NCBI RefSeq assembly: GCF_022354465.1
Contig: NZ_CP092361.1
Coordinates: 1,178,001 to 1,242,000 of the forward strand
DNA: 64,000 nt
Reading direction: 5' to 3'
Source of the DNA: Wielerella bovis
GTDB taxonomy: Bacteria > Pseudomonadota > Gammaproteobacteria > Burkholderiales > Neisseriaceae
A program made the position numbers and the translations under genes. The notes beneath the pieces were generated by a model. The model worked only from the letters and a program-made list of their open reading frames with translations. It did no database searches and was not told the origin of the DNA. Of the stretch, positions 27,051 to 35,912 are shown in pieces (the first letter of the stretch is position 1; each line of letters begins with the position of its first letter).

Positions 27051-27983
27051 ATGTTCGCACTTACTCAACACTCCGACCGCATTATTTTGTCTGATGACGC
27101 ACAACAATACCAAGCCGAGATTTTTCCTTTTGGTGCCTTGCTCAACCGTTTTGCCATCAAAAAACCCGACCAAAATTGGCACAATATCATCGCCGCATTT
27201 CAATCGCCCGAAGATGCGCGCACCAATATCACGCAACTGTTTCGCAGCGCCAAACTCAGCCCCTTTGTCTGCCGCCTTGCCAACGCGCAATATGAATTTT
27301 CAGGCTGCCATTATCAAACGCATAAACACAAAATTGGCGATTCTGCCATTCACGGTTTGATTTATGATGCTGAATTTACCGTGCAACAGACTCATGCCGA
27401 TGCGCAACACGCCAGTTTGACATTAAGCCATACTTATCAGCACGATATTTATGGTTATCCTTTTGATTATCAAATCAATATTACCTATACTTTGCGCGAA
27501 CACGGCGCATTGCATCTGCACACAGAAATACACAATATTGGCGACCAACCCCTGCCGATTGCCGATGGTTGGCACCCGTATTTTGCGGTGGACGGCAATA
27601 TGGCAAATTGGCAACTACACATTCGCAGCTGCGAACAATTGGAATTTAGCCCTGCCCTATTACCCACAGGCAAACGCATTGCCGATGCGACATTCAGCCA
27701 AGCCACGCCGATTGCACAAACTGAATTGGACAACTGCTTTGTGCTGACCGAAGATTTCAGCGCGCCTGCGGTTGTGTTGCAAGGCGAACACATTCAGTTA
27801 CGCATCATGCCCGATGCTGCCTATCCCTATGTGCAAGTCTACACGCCGCCACAACGCGATTGCATTGCGCTGGAAAATTTGAGCAGCGCGCCCGATGCGT
27901 TTAATAATCACATTGGCCTGATTGAATTAGCGGCAGGCGAAAAATGTTCATTTAACACATTGTATCAATTAGAATATCTGTAA
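27051..27983 (+). CDS. aldose 1-epimerase family protein
   Basis: A 310-residue protein of the galactose mutarotase fold. The catalytic acid region is seen as IADGWHPYFAV (His near 188) and the general base as ALENLSSAPDAFNNH (Glu near 277). These suit hexose mutarotases, including those acting on sugar phosphates; the exact substrate is not clear. It is monocistronic, upstream of a DUS-pair terminator and convergent with ribB. Confidence 0.85.
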   Translation: MFALTQHSDRIILSDDAQQYQAEIFPFGALLNRFAIKKPDQNWHNIIAAFQSPEDARTNITQLFRSAKLSPFVCRLANAQYEFSGCHYQTHKHKIGDSAIHGLIYDAEFTVQQTHADAQHASLTLSHTYQHDIYGYPFDYQINITYTLREHGALHLHTEIHNIGDQPLPIADGWHPYFAVDGNMANWQLHIRSCEQLEFSPALLPTGKRIADATFSQATPIAQTELDNCFVLTEDFSAPAVVLQGEHIQLRIMPDAAYPYVQVYTPPQRDCIALENLSSAPDAFNNHIGLIELAAGEKCSFNTLYQLEYL

Positions 27984-28017
27984 AAAAGGCAGCCTGAAAC
28001 CTTTCAGGCTGCCTTTT
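27983..28017. terminator. DUS-pair terminator between convergent genes
   Basis: AAAAGGCAGCCTGAAA and TTTCAGGCTGCCTTTT pair over 16 bp with a 2-nt junction. It is symmetric and so suits both the epimerase gene and ribB. Confidence 0.8.
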
Positions 28018-28038
28018 AATACTTAATCCATCATATAT

Positions 28039-29130
28039 TTATGCTTTTGGTGCATCTTCAAAATCCACAATCTCCAAACCAAAGCCTGTTAAGCCGCCTA
28101 ATGCTGATGGCGTACCCAGCACACGCATTTTATGAACATTCAAATCCACCAAAATTTGCGCACCAATACCATAGGTCTTTTTATCCCATTTGCGTGTTAT
28201 GGTTTTGGTTTGTGGCAAAGCGCGTTCTAGTAATGCGGCACCATCTTCAGTACGATGCAATAAAATAATCACGCCGTGTTCCGCAGCCTGAACGCGCTGC
28301 ATTGCATCGGGCAAATGCCAAGAATGTGTGCTGGTTGGACGAATCAAATCCATTGCGCTAAATGGCTCATGTACACGCACAACCGTTGTGATACTATCCG
28401 ATGGCGAGCCTTTTACCAATGCTAAATGTGTTTCACCATTAATTTTATCAACATAAACATGTTGTTCAAACTCTCCCCACGCTGTTTGTATTTTCAGGCT
28501 GCCTTTATTTTCCAACAAACTTTCGTGGCGACTGCGGTATTCAATCAAATCCGCAATCGTGCCAATTTTCAAATTATGCTCTTGCGCAAATTTTTCCAAC
28601 TGTGGCATACGCGCCATTGTGCCGTCATCATTAATAATTTCACAAATCACACCAGCACCCGTTAAACCCGCCATTTTTGCCAAATCTACTGCCGCTTCGG
28701 TGTGCCCCGTGCGTACTAATACGCCACCTTTTGCTGCGCGCAGTGGGAAAATATGCCCCGGACAAACAATATCTTGCGCTTGTACATGAGGCGAAACTGC
28801 CGTTTGAATTGTGTGTGCACGGTCAGCCGCTGAAATACCTGTACTGATGCCCGTTGCTGCTTCAATGGATACTGTGAAATTGGTGCCATATTGTGCGCCA
28901 TTGTGTTGTGTCATCATCGGCAATTCTAGCTTATCAATCAAAGCATTTTCCATTGGCAAGCACACCAAACCGCGTGCATATTTAATCATAAAATTAATAG
29001 CGTCTGGCGTAACAAATTGTGCCGCCATAACCAAATCACCTTCATTTTCACGGTCTTCGGCATCGGTGATGATGACCATTTTGCCAGCTTTAATGTCTGC
29101 AATAATATCCTCAATGGGAGAAATATACAT
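28039..29130 (-). CDS. ribB: 3,4-dihydroxy-2-butanone-4-phosphate synthase with degenerate GTP cyclohydrolase II domain
   Basis: A 363-residue protein of riboflavin synthesis. Residues 1-200 are a complete RibB: DAEDRENEGDLVMAA (about 24-38) and HTEAAVDLAKMAGL. Residues 205-363 have the fold-level pattern of RibA, but the zinc-site cysteines (GECLTGD...RCDCG in active enzymes) are absent and the arginine motif RQEGRNIG is not present. So only the RibB activity is predicted. No FMN riboswitch is visible upstream, where only about 160 bp separate it from ppsR. A DUS lies in the domain linker. Confidence 0.9.
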   Translation of the reverse strand: MYISPIEDIIADIKAGKMVIITDAEDRENEGDLVMAAQFVTPDAINFMIKYARGLVCLPMENALIDKLELPMMTQHNGAQYGTNFTVSIEAATGISTGISAADRAHTIQTAVSPHVQAQDIVCPGHIFPLRAAKGGVLVRTGHTEAAVDLAKMAGLTGAGVICEIINDDGTMARMPQLEKFAQEHNLKIGTIADLIEYRSRHESLLENKGSLKIQTAWGEFEQHVYVDKINGETHLALVKGSPSDSITTVVRVHEPFSAMDLIRPTSTHSWHLPDAMQRVQAAEHGVIILLHRTEDGAALLERALPQTKTITRKWDKKTYGIGAQILVDLNVHKMRVLGTPSALGGLTGFGLEIVDFEDAPKA

Positions 29131-29230
29131 TTTGTGTTCCTTTTAACATGTGGATTTTTTAACGGCGAGATTGTACGCTGTTGTGTTGATAAAAACAAAG
29201 TTTCAGGCTGCCTACGGTATTTGAAAACAC

Positions 29231-29259
29231 TTGCTTACCCTGTACACGCCACCTATAAT
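29231..29259 (+). promoter_or_regulatory. probable ppsR promoter
   Basis: TTGCTT (29231-29236) and TATAAT (29254-29259) with a 17-bp spacer, 35 bp before the start codon. Confidence 0.65.
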
Positions 29260-29293
29260 CTTGGCTACATTTTACTACACAGGAATACACATC

Positions 29294-30115
29294 ATGAATG
29301 AAACACCTCGCCGAAATGTCTTTTTTGTATCCGACCGTACAGGTTTAACTTCTGAAAATATGGGGGAAGCCTTGTTGGAGCAATTTCCCAATTTCAATTT
29401 TAAACGAGCAACTTATCCATTTTTGGATACAGTTGAAAAAGCTCACGCGCTTGTACAAATCATCAATCAAGCTGCTGAACAAAGTCAAATTAAACCACTG
29501 GTGTTTTCCAGTGTAGCAAATGATGACATTCGTGAAATTGTCAAAACTTCACAGGGCTTGCATTTGAGTTTTTTTGATGCGTTTTTAGGTAAATTGGAAA
29601 GTGAGTTGGGAATGACAGCACGCCATTCGGTGCAAGGGCGTGTGCAAAATGTAGAAAAATACGATGCGCGTATGGAAGCGGTCAATTTTGCGCTGAATCA
29701 CGATGATGGCGTATCTGACCGTAACTTGCAAGAAGCCGATGTGATTTTAATGGGCGTGTCGCGTTCGGGTAAAACACCAACATGTTTGTATTTAGCGTTG
29801 CAATATGGCATTCGTGCTGCCAACTATCCGCTCACGCCTGATGATTTGGATACAACTGATTTACCACGCATGGTAAAACCATATCACAAGAAATTGTTTG
29901 GTTTGACCATTCAACCTGACCGTTTGCATCAAATTCGTCAAGAACGTCGCCCTGACTCGCGATATTCGCACCCGAATACTTGTAAGCAAGAAGTGGCTGA
30001 TGCGCAAGCTATGTTCCGTCGCCACAATATTCCGTTTGCCAATACCACGCATAAATCGGTGGAAGAGTTGGCAGTTTCTATTATGCAAGAATGCGCGTTA
30101 AAACGCCGTTTTTAA
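29294..30115 (+). CDS. ppsR: PEP synthase regulatory protein (bifunctional kinase/pyrophosphorylase)
   Basis: A 273-residue DUF299 protein. It carries the P-loop GVSRSGKTPTCLYLA (about 155-169) and family segments FVSDRTGLTSENMGEALL and YDARMEAVNFALNHDDG. Known members switch PEP synthase off by ADP-dependent phosphorylation and on by phosphorolysis. The start is the ATG at 29294 with AGGA at 29281. The target gene ppsA is commonly divergent from ppsR; here the neighbour is ribB, so the usual pairing is broken. Confidence 0.93.
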   Translation: MNETPRRNVFFVSDRTGLTSENMGEALLEQFPNFNFKRATYPFLDTVEKAHALVQIINQAAEQSQIKPLVFSSVANDDIREIVKTSQGLHLSFFDAFLGKLESELGMTARHSVQGRVQNVEKYDARMEAVNFALNHDDGVSDRNLQEADVILMGVSRSGKTPTCLYLALQYGIRAANYPLTPDDLDTTDLPRMVKPYHKKLFGLTIQPDRLHQIRQERRPDSRYSHPNTCKQEVADAQAMFRRHNIPFANTTHKSVEELAVSIMQECALKRRF

Positions 30116-30119
30116 TATT

Positions 30120-30156
30120 TTTCAGGCTGCCTTGAATATTTAGAGGCAGCCTGAAA
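30120..30156 (+). terminator. DUS-pair hairpin after ppsR
   Basis: TTTCAGGCTGCCT and AGGCAGCCTGAAA pair around a loop, then CCTTTCTTTTTT. Confidence 0.6.
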
Positions 30157-30168
30157 CCTTTCTTTTTT

Positions 30169-31002
30169 ATGATGCCACACACTTTAAATATTGTTTTAGC
30201 GGCTGATAATGCCTATGCCCCACATGTGGAAACATTGCTCAAATCTTTGTGTTGCCACAATCGTCAGATGCGCGTGTATTTATTCCATCGCAACAGCCAT
30301 GCACCAGAATGGTTTGATTATATTAATCAACAACTTCATAATTTTGATAGCGAAATCATCAGCGCAGTTGTTTCACAAACGCAGTTAGACCATTATCCCA
30401 ACCAAAGTCATATTACATCCGCTGCATATTATCGTTTTTTAATGGCAACTTTGCCACATGACCGTGCTTTGTATTTGGATAGCGATTTGCTGGTTACTGG
30501 TTCATTGCAATCTTTGTATCAAATGCAGTTTTCAGGCTGCCTACTTGCTGCGGTGCAAGATTCGGTAACGGCACGAATAGATTGGCGACATCCCTATAAT
30601 TTGCATCAACAACCTTATTTTAATTCTGGTGTATTGTTGGCAGATTTGACACAATGGGGTAGAGAAAATATTCAACAAAAACTGTTGGATACGGCGCAAA
30701 AAATAGCACACAATGTGCCATTTGGCGACCAGTGCATACTCAATTATGTGTGTCAAAATCGTTGGTTTCCCTTGCCTGAAGACTACAATTATCAAGCAGG
30801 AACGGAATGGTTGCTTGCTAATCGTGGTTTATCGCGCAAATTTTCGCCACCAAAAAACTTACCGCTTATCGTCCACTACACGACACCTCAAAAACCTTGG
30901 TTACTCAACACCTTGCCAGAACATCTACCACCGCCAGCGTATCGTCAACTGTATTGGAAATATCGGCAATTAAGTTGGGCAGATGTGCGAGCGGTAGCGT
31001 AA
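30169..31002 (+). CDS. family 8 glycosyltransferase (LgtC-like)
   Basis: A 277-residue retaining glycosyltransferase. The N-terminal NIVLAADNAYAPHVETLLKSL and the metal-binding DxD in ALYLDSDLLVTGSL (about 100-113), followed by YFNSGVLLADL and FGDQCILNYV, match GT8. Related Neisseria LgtC adds alpha-galactose to lipooligosaccharide, but donor and acceptor here are not determined. No other lipooligosaccharide gene is adjacent. The start may be the second Met (30172). Confidence 0.85.
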   Translation: MMPHTLNIVLAADNAYAPHVETLLKSLCCHNRQMRVYLFHRNSHAPEWFDYINQQLHNFDSEIISAVVSQTQLDHYPNQSHITSAAYYRFLMATLPHDRALYLDSDLLVTGSLQSLYQMQFSGCLLAAVQDSVTARIDWRHPYNLHQQPYFNSGVLLADLTQWGRENIQQKLLDTAQKIAHNVPFGDQCILNYVCQNRWFPLPEDYNYQAGTEWLLANRGLSRKFSPPKNLPLIVHYTTPQKPWLLNTLPEHLPPPAYRQLYWKYRQLSWADVRAVA

Positions 31003-31054
31003 AATATATAATAATGAAGCTCTTGTAAAATTCTAAATTGGAACTTCAAAGTTA

Positions 31055-31158
31055 TATAGTCGGTTAAAATGAAGATAATATAGCATTGCCAGCACCTTTA
31101 TGTATGTTTTTATACAGAGGTCGTTGTCATCTTGTTTGTGTTATTTTAACCGACTATA
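31055..31158. repeat. Correia-like repeat (copy E)
   Basis: TATAGTCGGTTAAAAT at the left and ATTTTAACCGACTATA at the right are perfect 16-bp inverted ends around a core with ATAGCATTGCCAGCACCTTTATG. Length 104 bp. Confidence 0.8.
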
Positions 31159-31201
31159 TAAAACGATAGGCAGCCTGAAAATAATTTTTCATACAATCAA
31201 T

Positions 31202-31675
31202 TCACGTTTCTGTTTTTTCGCGCCCATTAAAATATTCCACCGCACCACTTTCAAAAAAACTATGCAAAATTGCCTGTGCTGCAACTTGGTCCAAGACCAT
31301 TTTTTGCTTGCGTCCTTTTACACCAGCGTGGCGCAATAATTCTTCTGCGTAGAGCGACGATAAACGTTCATCTACCCAATACACAGGCAGCGCAAAACGT
31401 CCTTGTAAACGGCGACCGAATTTACGTGCTAACTGTGTCATTTCGTGTTCCGTGCCATCTATATGCGTGGGCAAACCAACCACCAAGTTTTCAGGCTGCC
31501 ATTCTTGAATTAATTTGGCGATTTGGGTAAATTTTTCATCGTTGTTTTTCCCCGTAATGGTCATAATCGGATGCGCAATCGCAATCCCACAATCACCTTG
31601 CGCCACGCCAATTCTTGTTTCGCCAAAATCAAATGCCAAACAACCTCCACTATTGGGTGCAATAAAATTAGGCAT
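31202..31675 (-). CDS. ruvX: putative pre-16S rRNA nuclease / Holliday-junction-resolvase-like protein
   Basis: A 157-residue YqgF/RuvX protein with an RNase-H-like fold. It shows [12 protein letters not shown] (about 14-25), [12 protein letters not shown] and VDERLSS, the family's catalytic landmarks. Known members mature the 5' end of 16S rRNA. The start overlaps the end of yqgE by 8 bp; the yqgE-ruvX pair is widely conserved and indicates an operon. Confidence 0.92.
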   Translation of the reverse strand: MPNFIAPNSGGCLAFDFGETRIGVAQGDCGIAIAHPIMTITGKNNDEKFTQIAKLIQEWQPENLVVGLPTHIDGTEHEMTQLARKFGRRLQGRFALPVYWVDERLSSLYAEELLRHAGVKGRKQKMVLDQVAAQAILHSFFESGAVEYFNGREKTET

Positions 31676-32216
31676 GTCCCATCACTCCCATTAAATTTTC
31701 AGGACGAATGCCTAATTTGGCAAATGCCGCAGCATAACGTTCTTGTGTAGGCAGCCTGAAAATAATCTCACTATCTGCATTGGCAACCAGCCATGTGTTC
31801 TGTGCGATTTCTTTTTCCAGTTGTCCTGCCTCCCAGCTGGAATAGCCCATTGTCAGGACAGCATCGGACTCATTATCTTGATTTGCCAAACCTTCAAGAA
31901 TATCGCGCGACGTTGTTAATGCAATCTCTTCGGTAATGGGCATGGTGTTTTGCCATGTTTGCACAGGGGAATGCAGCACAAATCCACGGTCTGGGTGCAA
32001 TGGTCCGCCGAGCATAACATCTTTGCCAATAAATCGTTGTGGTGTGGTTTTGCCTGTTGAAGAAAAAACAATATCCATGCTAACTGGTGAGGCTTTATTA
32101 ATCACAAAACCCATTGCGCCTTTATTGCTATGCTCACATAAATACACCACGCAGCCTGAAAAAAAAGAATCGTTCAGAGTGGGCATGGCGATGAGAAAAT
32201 GATTGCTTAAATTCAT
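31668..32216 (-). CDS. yqgE: YqgE/AlgH family protein (UPF0301)
   Basis: A 182-residue protein with the family pattern [28 protein letters not shown] and [14 protein letters not shown]. Its biochemical role is not settled. It is the first gene of the yqgE-ruvX operon. A DUS inside the gene encodes FSGC near residue 19. Confidence 0.9.
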   Translation of the reverse strand: MNLSNHFLIAMPTLNDSFFSGCVVYLCEHSNKGAMGFVINKASPVSMDIVFSSTGKTTPQRFIGKDVMLGGPLHPDRGFVLHSPVQTWQNTMPITEEIALTTSRDILEGLANQDNESDAVLTMGYSSWEAGQLEKEIAQNTWLVANADSEIIFRLPTQERYAAAFAKLGIRPENLMGVMGHA

Positions 32217-32287
32217 TATGTGCTTGTGTGTCCAAATTAAAGATAAATGTCACAGAAATATAGGGTTGCAGGGTGAATTTTACAAGA

Positions 32288-32641
32288 TGAATGGTTCAAA
32301 ATAAAAATAATACAGTATTATCAGCACTATATACGATTTGTACACGGCAGTCGCTAGTCTTCTAGTCTGTATTTATTTTAACCAAACATATAATTAGGTT
32401 GAAACTTTTGTAAAACCTATTTAGTAGGCAGCATTACAGTACACGACAAAAAATTATTTCCGTAGGTCGGGCATGAATGCCCGACCTACAACTTCAAAAA
32501 TTGTCGTGTACTATAAGGCAGCCTGAAAACTCGTAGGTCAGATACTCGCATTCAATATTTTAAATTAAACAAATGGTTGTTGAATATAGGAAATATTCGA
32601 TTCAAGAATCCGAGCTGCAGTTTTAAGTTTTGTAAAGGTTG
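32288..32641. repeat. cluster of stacked repeat remnants upstream of yqgE
   Basis: In order: a decayed Correia-like copy (about 32293-32393), a GAAACTTTTGTAAAACC MITE left end (about 32400), the AGTACACGACAA element copy 2 (32438-32512), a DUS, a segment shared with 37075-37175, and an AGTTTTGTAAAGGTT right end (about 32625-32639). The MITE ends seem to enclose the other pieces. There is no gene in this 430-bp gap. Confidence 0.6.
32438..32512. repeat. MITE-like element with AGTACACGACAA ends (copy 2)
   Basis: Exact ends AGTACACGACAA and TTGTCGTGTACT enclose 75 bp whose centre is a 13-bp perfect stem, GTAGGTCGGGCAT / ATGCCCGACCTAC (32463-32490). A DUS follows on the right. Confidence 0.8.
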
Positions 32642-32652
32642 CTGCCTGAAAA

Positions 32653-34563
32653 TCACGCCACGCCGTTTTGCTTCGCTTCCAAAATCTCCCAACGTTCCAA
32701 TTTTTCCAACAAAATCAACTCAATTTCTTCCGCACGATTTTGCAGGCTGCCTGCTTTTTCGTAATCTTTGAAAATATCGGGGTTGGATAATTGTTCGGCT
32801 AATGCGGCTTGTTCCGCTTCCAAAGCAGCGATTTCATCGGGCAAAGCGTCCAATTCGCGCTGCTCTTTGTAGGACAATTTGACCGTGCGATTGGCTTTCG
32901 GTTTTTCCTTAACGGGTTCATCGGCAAGGGGATTTTTCGGCGCGGCGGCAGCCTGCAATTTCTCTTCACGCTGTTTCGCTTCCAAATAATCTTGATAGCC
33001 GCCCACATATTCTTTCAGGCTGCCTGAACCGTCAAACACAATGCTTTGCGTAATCACATTGTCCAAAAACGCGCGGTCGTGCGACACCAAAAACACCGTG
33101 CCAGCGTAATCGCGCAACAATTCTTCCAACAATTCCTGCGTGTCAATGTCCAAATCATTGGTCGGCTCGTCCAGCACCAAAATATTGGCGGGGCGCGTGA
33201 ACAATTTCGCCAACAACAAACGATTGCGCTCGCCGCCCGACAGCGATGACACAGGCGATTGCGCCCGCGCTGGGTGAAACAAAAAATCTTCCAAATAACT
33301 CATCACATGGCGTTTTTTGCCGCCGACTTCCACAAAATCATTGCCCTGCCCCAGCGTGTAAAACACCGTGTCATTTTCATTCAACGCGCTGCGGAATTGG
33401 TCAAAATACGCCACTTCCTGCTTGCTGCCCAAGCGGATTTTGCCGAAAGTCGGCTGCAATTCGCCCAAAATCAGCTTCAAAAACGTGGTTTTGCCCACGC
33501 CGTTTGCGCCGATTAAGCCGATTTTGTCGCCGCGCTGAATAATTGCAGAAAAGCGTTCCATAATGCGGCGTTCTGGGTAGTGGAAACTGGCGTCTTCCAA
33601 TTCGGCGATGATTTTGCCGCTTTTTTCGCCTGCGTCCAGTTTAAAATTGACTTGCCCCACGCGCTCGCGGCGTGCAGCGCGTTGGCGGCGCAATTCTTCC
33701 AAACGGCGGACGCGCCCTTCATTGCGTGTACGCCGTGCTTCAATGCCTTTGCGTATCCACACTTCTTCTTGCGCGTGGAATTTGTCAAACAGGCGATTGT
33801 GTTCGGCTTCCACCGCCAATTCTTGCGCTTTTTTCTCGCTGTATTGCGCGAAGTTGCCGTCATACGAGCGCAAAATACCCCTGTCCAATTCCACAATACG
33901 CTTGGCAATGTTGTCCAAAAAACGGCGGTCGTGGGTAATCACGACCATGCTGCCTGAAAAGTTTTGTAACAGGTTTTCCAGCCAAATAATCGCGTTAATA
34001 TCCAAATGGTTGGTCGGTTCGTCCAGCAACAAAATATCGGGTTTTTGCACCCACGCTTGCGCCAAAGCCACGCGCTTTTTCTGACCGCCCGATAAATTGC
34101 CAATCAATTCATTTTCAGGCAGTCCGAGTTCGCCAATCGTTTGCTTGATTGCTGCGTCAACAGACCAGCCGTTTTGCGCTTCAATTTGGTTTTGCAAATC
34201 ATTGAGTTGCTTGATTAATTCATCATTATGCTGTTTTTCCAATTCATAACTGATGTGATGGTATTGGCGCAATACATCGCGTAATTCCCCTAAGCCTTGC
34301 GATACCACATCAAATACAGTTTGTTGATTTTCAAAGAAACTTTCTTGTGGTACATAGACAATTTTCAGTCCGTTTTGAATAATCAATTGACCATCATCTA
34401 ATTTTTGTACACCTGCCAAAATTTTTAAAAACGATGATTTTCCGACACCATTTCGCCCAATCAAGCCGATTTTTTCGCCTTGATTGAGTTGGAATTGTGC
34501 TTTATCCAATAATGGGAGATGTCCGACCGCGAAACTGGCGTTTTCTATGGCAAGAATGCTCAT
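32653..34563 (-). CDS. uup: ABC-F ATPase (Uup type)
   Basis: A 636-residue soluble protein with two ABC domains: Walker A GRNGVGKSSFLKIL and LSGGQKKR in the first, GANGVGKTTFLKL and LSGGERNR in the second. The linker between them is rich in Arg and Glu, and a C-terminal coiled coil (about 560-636, EIAALEAEQAALAEQL) is typical of Uup. Uup members bind ribosomes or branched DNA and affect transposon excision. There are no membrane segments. The C-terminal coding region contains several DUS. Confidence 0.92.
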   Translation of the reverse strand: MSILAIENASFAVGHLPLLDKAQFQLNQGEKIGLIGRNGVGKSSFLKILAGVQKLDDGQLIIQNGLKIVYVPQESFFENQQTVFDVVSQGLGELRDVLRQYHHISYELEKQHNDELIKQLNDLQNQIEAQNGWSVDAAIKQTIGELGLPENELIGNLSGGQKKRVALAQAWVQKPDILLLDEPTNHLDINAIIWLENLLQNFSGSMVVITHDRRFLDNIAKRIVELDRGILRSYDGNFAQYSEKKAQELAVEAEHNRLFDKFHAQEEVWIRKGIEARRTRNEGRVRRLEELRRQRAARRERVGQVNFKLDAGEKSGKIIAELEDASFHYPERRIMERFSAIIQRGDKIGLIGANGVGKTTFLKLILGELQPTFGKIRLGSKQEVAYFDQFRSALNENDTVFYTLGQGNDFVEVGGKKRHVMSYLEDFLFHPARAQSPVSSLSGGERNRLLLAKLFTRPANILVLDEPTNDLDIDTQELLEELLRDYAGTVFLVSHDRAFLDNVITQSIVFDGSGSLKEYVGGYQDYLEAKQREEKLQAAAAPKNPLADEPVKEKPKANRTVKLSYKEQRELDALPDEIAALEAEQAALAEQLSNPDIFKDYEKAGSLQNRAEEIELILLEKLERWEILEAKQNGVA

Positions 34564-34848
34564 TTTTTGTCCTTAAATTATTGTTTCATTATTATCAAAA
34601 TGAACTGAATTGTAGCAAAAGGCAGCCTGAAAAACGAGTTTTCGCTGTTTCGGGTTGTCTAAGAGTAATGATACCGCTTTGCTGTCATTGGTCTATAATA
34701 ATATGAAAAATAGCGAATACATGTATCCGCACTACATAGTATGGGATTTGAGAACTTGGCAAGTCTGCTCTCTTTAACTTAGCAAGGTTGGTTTTCAGGC
34801 TGCCTGAAGATTTTTGGCGTGTACTGAAATGTTGAATAAAAAAAGTGA

Positions 34849-34854
34849 TATAAT
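34849..34854 (+). promoter_or_regulatory. extended -10 element upstream of ebfC
   Basis: TGATATAAT: TATAAT at 34849-34854 preceded by TG with one-base spacing. No good -35 is seen, which fits an extended -10 promoter about 45 bp before the start codon. Confidence 0.45.
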
Positions 34855-34899
34855 TACACTAATTTTTGTCTATTTTATATTAATTAGGAGTATTCCCTT

Positions 34900-35235
34900 A
34901 TGTTAGGAAAAGCAGGTCTCGGCGGCTTAATGCAGCAAGCGCAACGCATGCAAGAAAATATGAAAAAAGCACAAGCAGAATTGGCTCAAACCGAAGTGGA
35001 AGGGCAAGCGGGTAATGGCTTGGTTAAAGTTGTCGCCACATGCAGCCATGAAGTACGCCAAATCCGCATTGACCCGCAACTGATTGAACAGGCGGTGGAC
35101 GATGCCGAAATGTTGGAAGATTTGATTATGGCAGCATTGAACGATGCACACGAAAAAGGGGAAGCCACAACTGCGGCGCGTATGGCGCAATTTACGCAAG
35201 GTTTGCCAGCAGGCATGGGCGATTTCTTTAAATAA
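34900..35235 (+). CDS. ebfC: YbaB/EbfC nucleoid-associated protein
   Basis: A 111-residue protein with the family pattern [31 protein letters not shown] and [11 protein letters not shown]. Members bind DNA as dimers. It usually sits between dnaX and recR; neither is here, so the gene has moved or the cluster has broken up. The start is the ATG at 34900 after AGGAG. Confidence 0.94.
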   Translation: MLGKAGLGGLMQQAQRMQENMKKAQAELAQTEVEGQAGNGLVKVVATCSHEVRQIRIDPQLIEQAVDDAEMLEDLIMAALNDAHEKGEATTAARMAQFTQGLPAGMGDFFK

Positions 35236-35236
35236 T

Positions 35237-35281
35237 ATTTTTCAGGCTGCCTTTTCACATATTAAAGGCAGCCTGAAAAAT
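35237..35281 (+). terminator. DUS-pair terminator after ebfC
   Basis: ATTTTTCAGGCTGCCTTT and AAAGGCAGCCTGAAAAAT pair over about 18 bp. Confidence 0.75.
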
Positions 35282-35357
35282 TAAATGATGGCTATCTATA
35301 AAAGTAATCCAACTTCATTTGCTTACTTTTTTCACATACAATTATCGGAATAAAATC

Positions 35358-35849
35358 ATGGTACAAATTGGCATTATTATGGGCAGCAACAGCGATTGGA
35401 ATGTTATGGAACACGCTGCCAAAATGTTGGAACAATTCGGCGTGGCTTATGAAGCCAAAGTCGTTTCGGCACACCGCACCCCCGATTTGATGTTTGAATA
35501 CGCCAAATCCGCCAAACAACGCGGTTTGCAAGCGATTATTGCAGGTGCAGGCGGTGCGGCGCATTTGCCAGGTATGGTTGCCAGCCAAACCACTTTGCCC
35601 GTATTGGGCGTGCCTGTACCGAGCAAATATTTGCGCGGCGAAGATTCCTTGTTGTCCATCGTCCAAATGCCCAAAGGCGTGCCTGTCGCAACCTTTGCCA
35701 TTGGCGAAGCTGGCGCAGCCAATGCCGCTTTGTTTGCCGTATCGCTGCTGGCAAACACCAATGCCGAATTAGCGCAAAAACTGGTAGATTTCCGCAACGC
35801 GCAAACAGAAACCGTGTTGGCAATGGAATTACCAGCAGTCAGCGCATAA
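35358..35849 (+). CDS. purE: N5-carboxyaminoimidazole ribonucleotide mutase
   Basis: A 163-residue class I PurE. It has [15 protein letters not shown] (about 6-20), SAHRTPD (about 42-48), [11 protein letters not shown] and the trailing SLLSIVQMP segment. It converts N5-CAIR to CAIR in purine synthesis. The ATG at 35358 fits the family start; the frame is open upstream without a ribosome site. purK is not adjacent. Confidence 0.96.
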   Translation: MVQIGIIMGSNSDWNVMEHAAKMLEQFGVAYEAKVVSAHRTPDLMFEYAKSAKQRGLQAIIAGAGGAAHLPGMVASQTTLPVLGVPVPSKYLRGEDSLLSIVQMPKGVPVATFAIGEAGAANAALFAVSLLANTNAELAQKLVDFRNAQTETVLAMELPAVSA

Positions 35850-35854
35850 TTTTT

Positions 35855-35891
35855 TTCAGGCTGCCTATTATAATAAATAAAGCAGCCTGAA
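35855..35891 (+). terminator. DUS-pair hairpin after purE
   Basis: TTTCAGGCTGC and GCAGCCTGAAA pair around a loop of AT bases. Confidence 0.6.
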
Positions 35892-35912
35892 ATCCTATAT
35901 CAAGGTCATAAC

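Noticed and set aside
29131..29293. Possible FMN riboswitch upstream of ribB
   Set aside because: I looked for the conserved AGGG...CCGGCGG-type core on the minus strand and did not find it; the space is also shared with the ppsR promoter.
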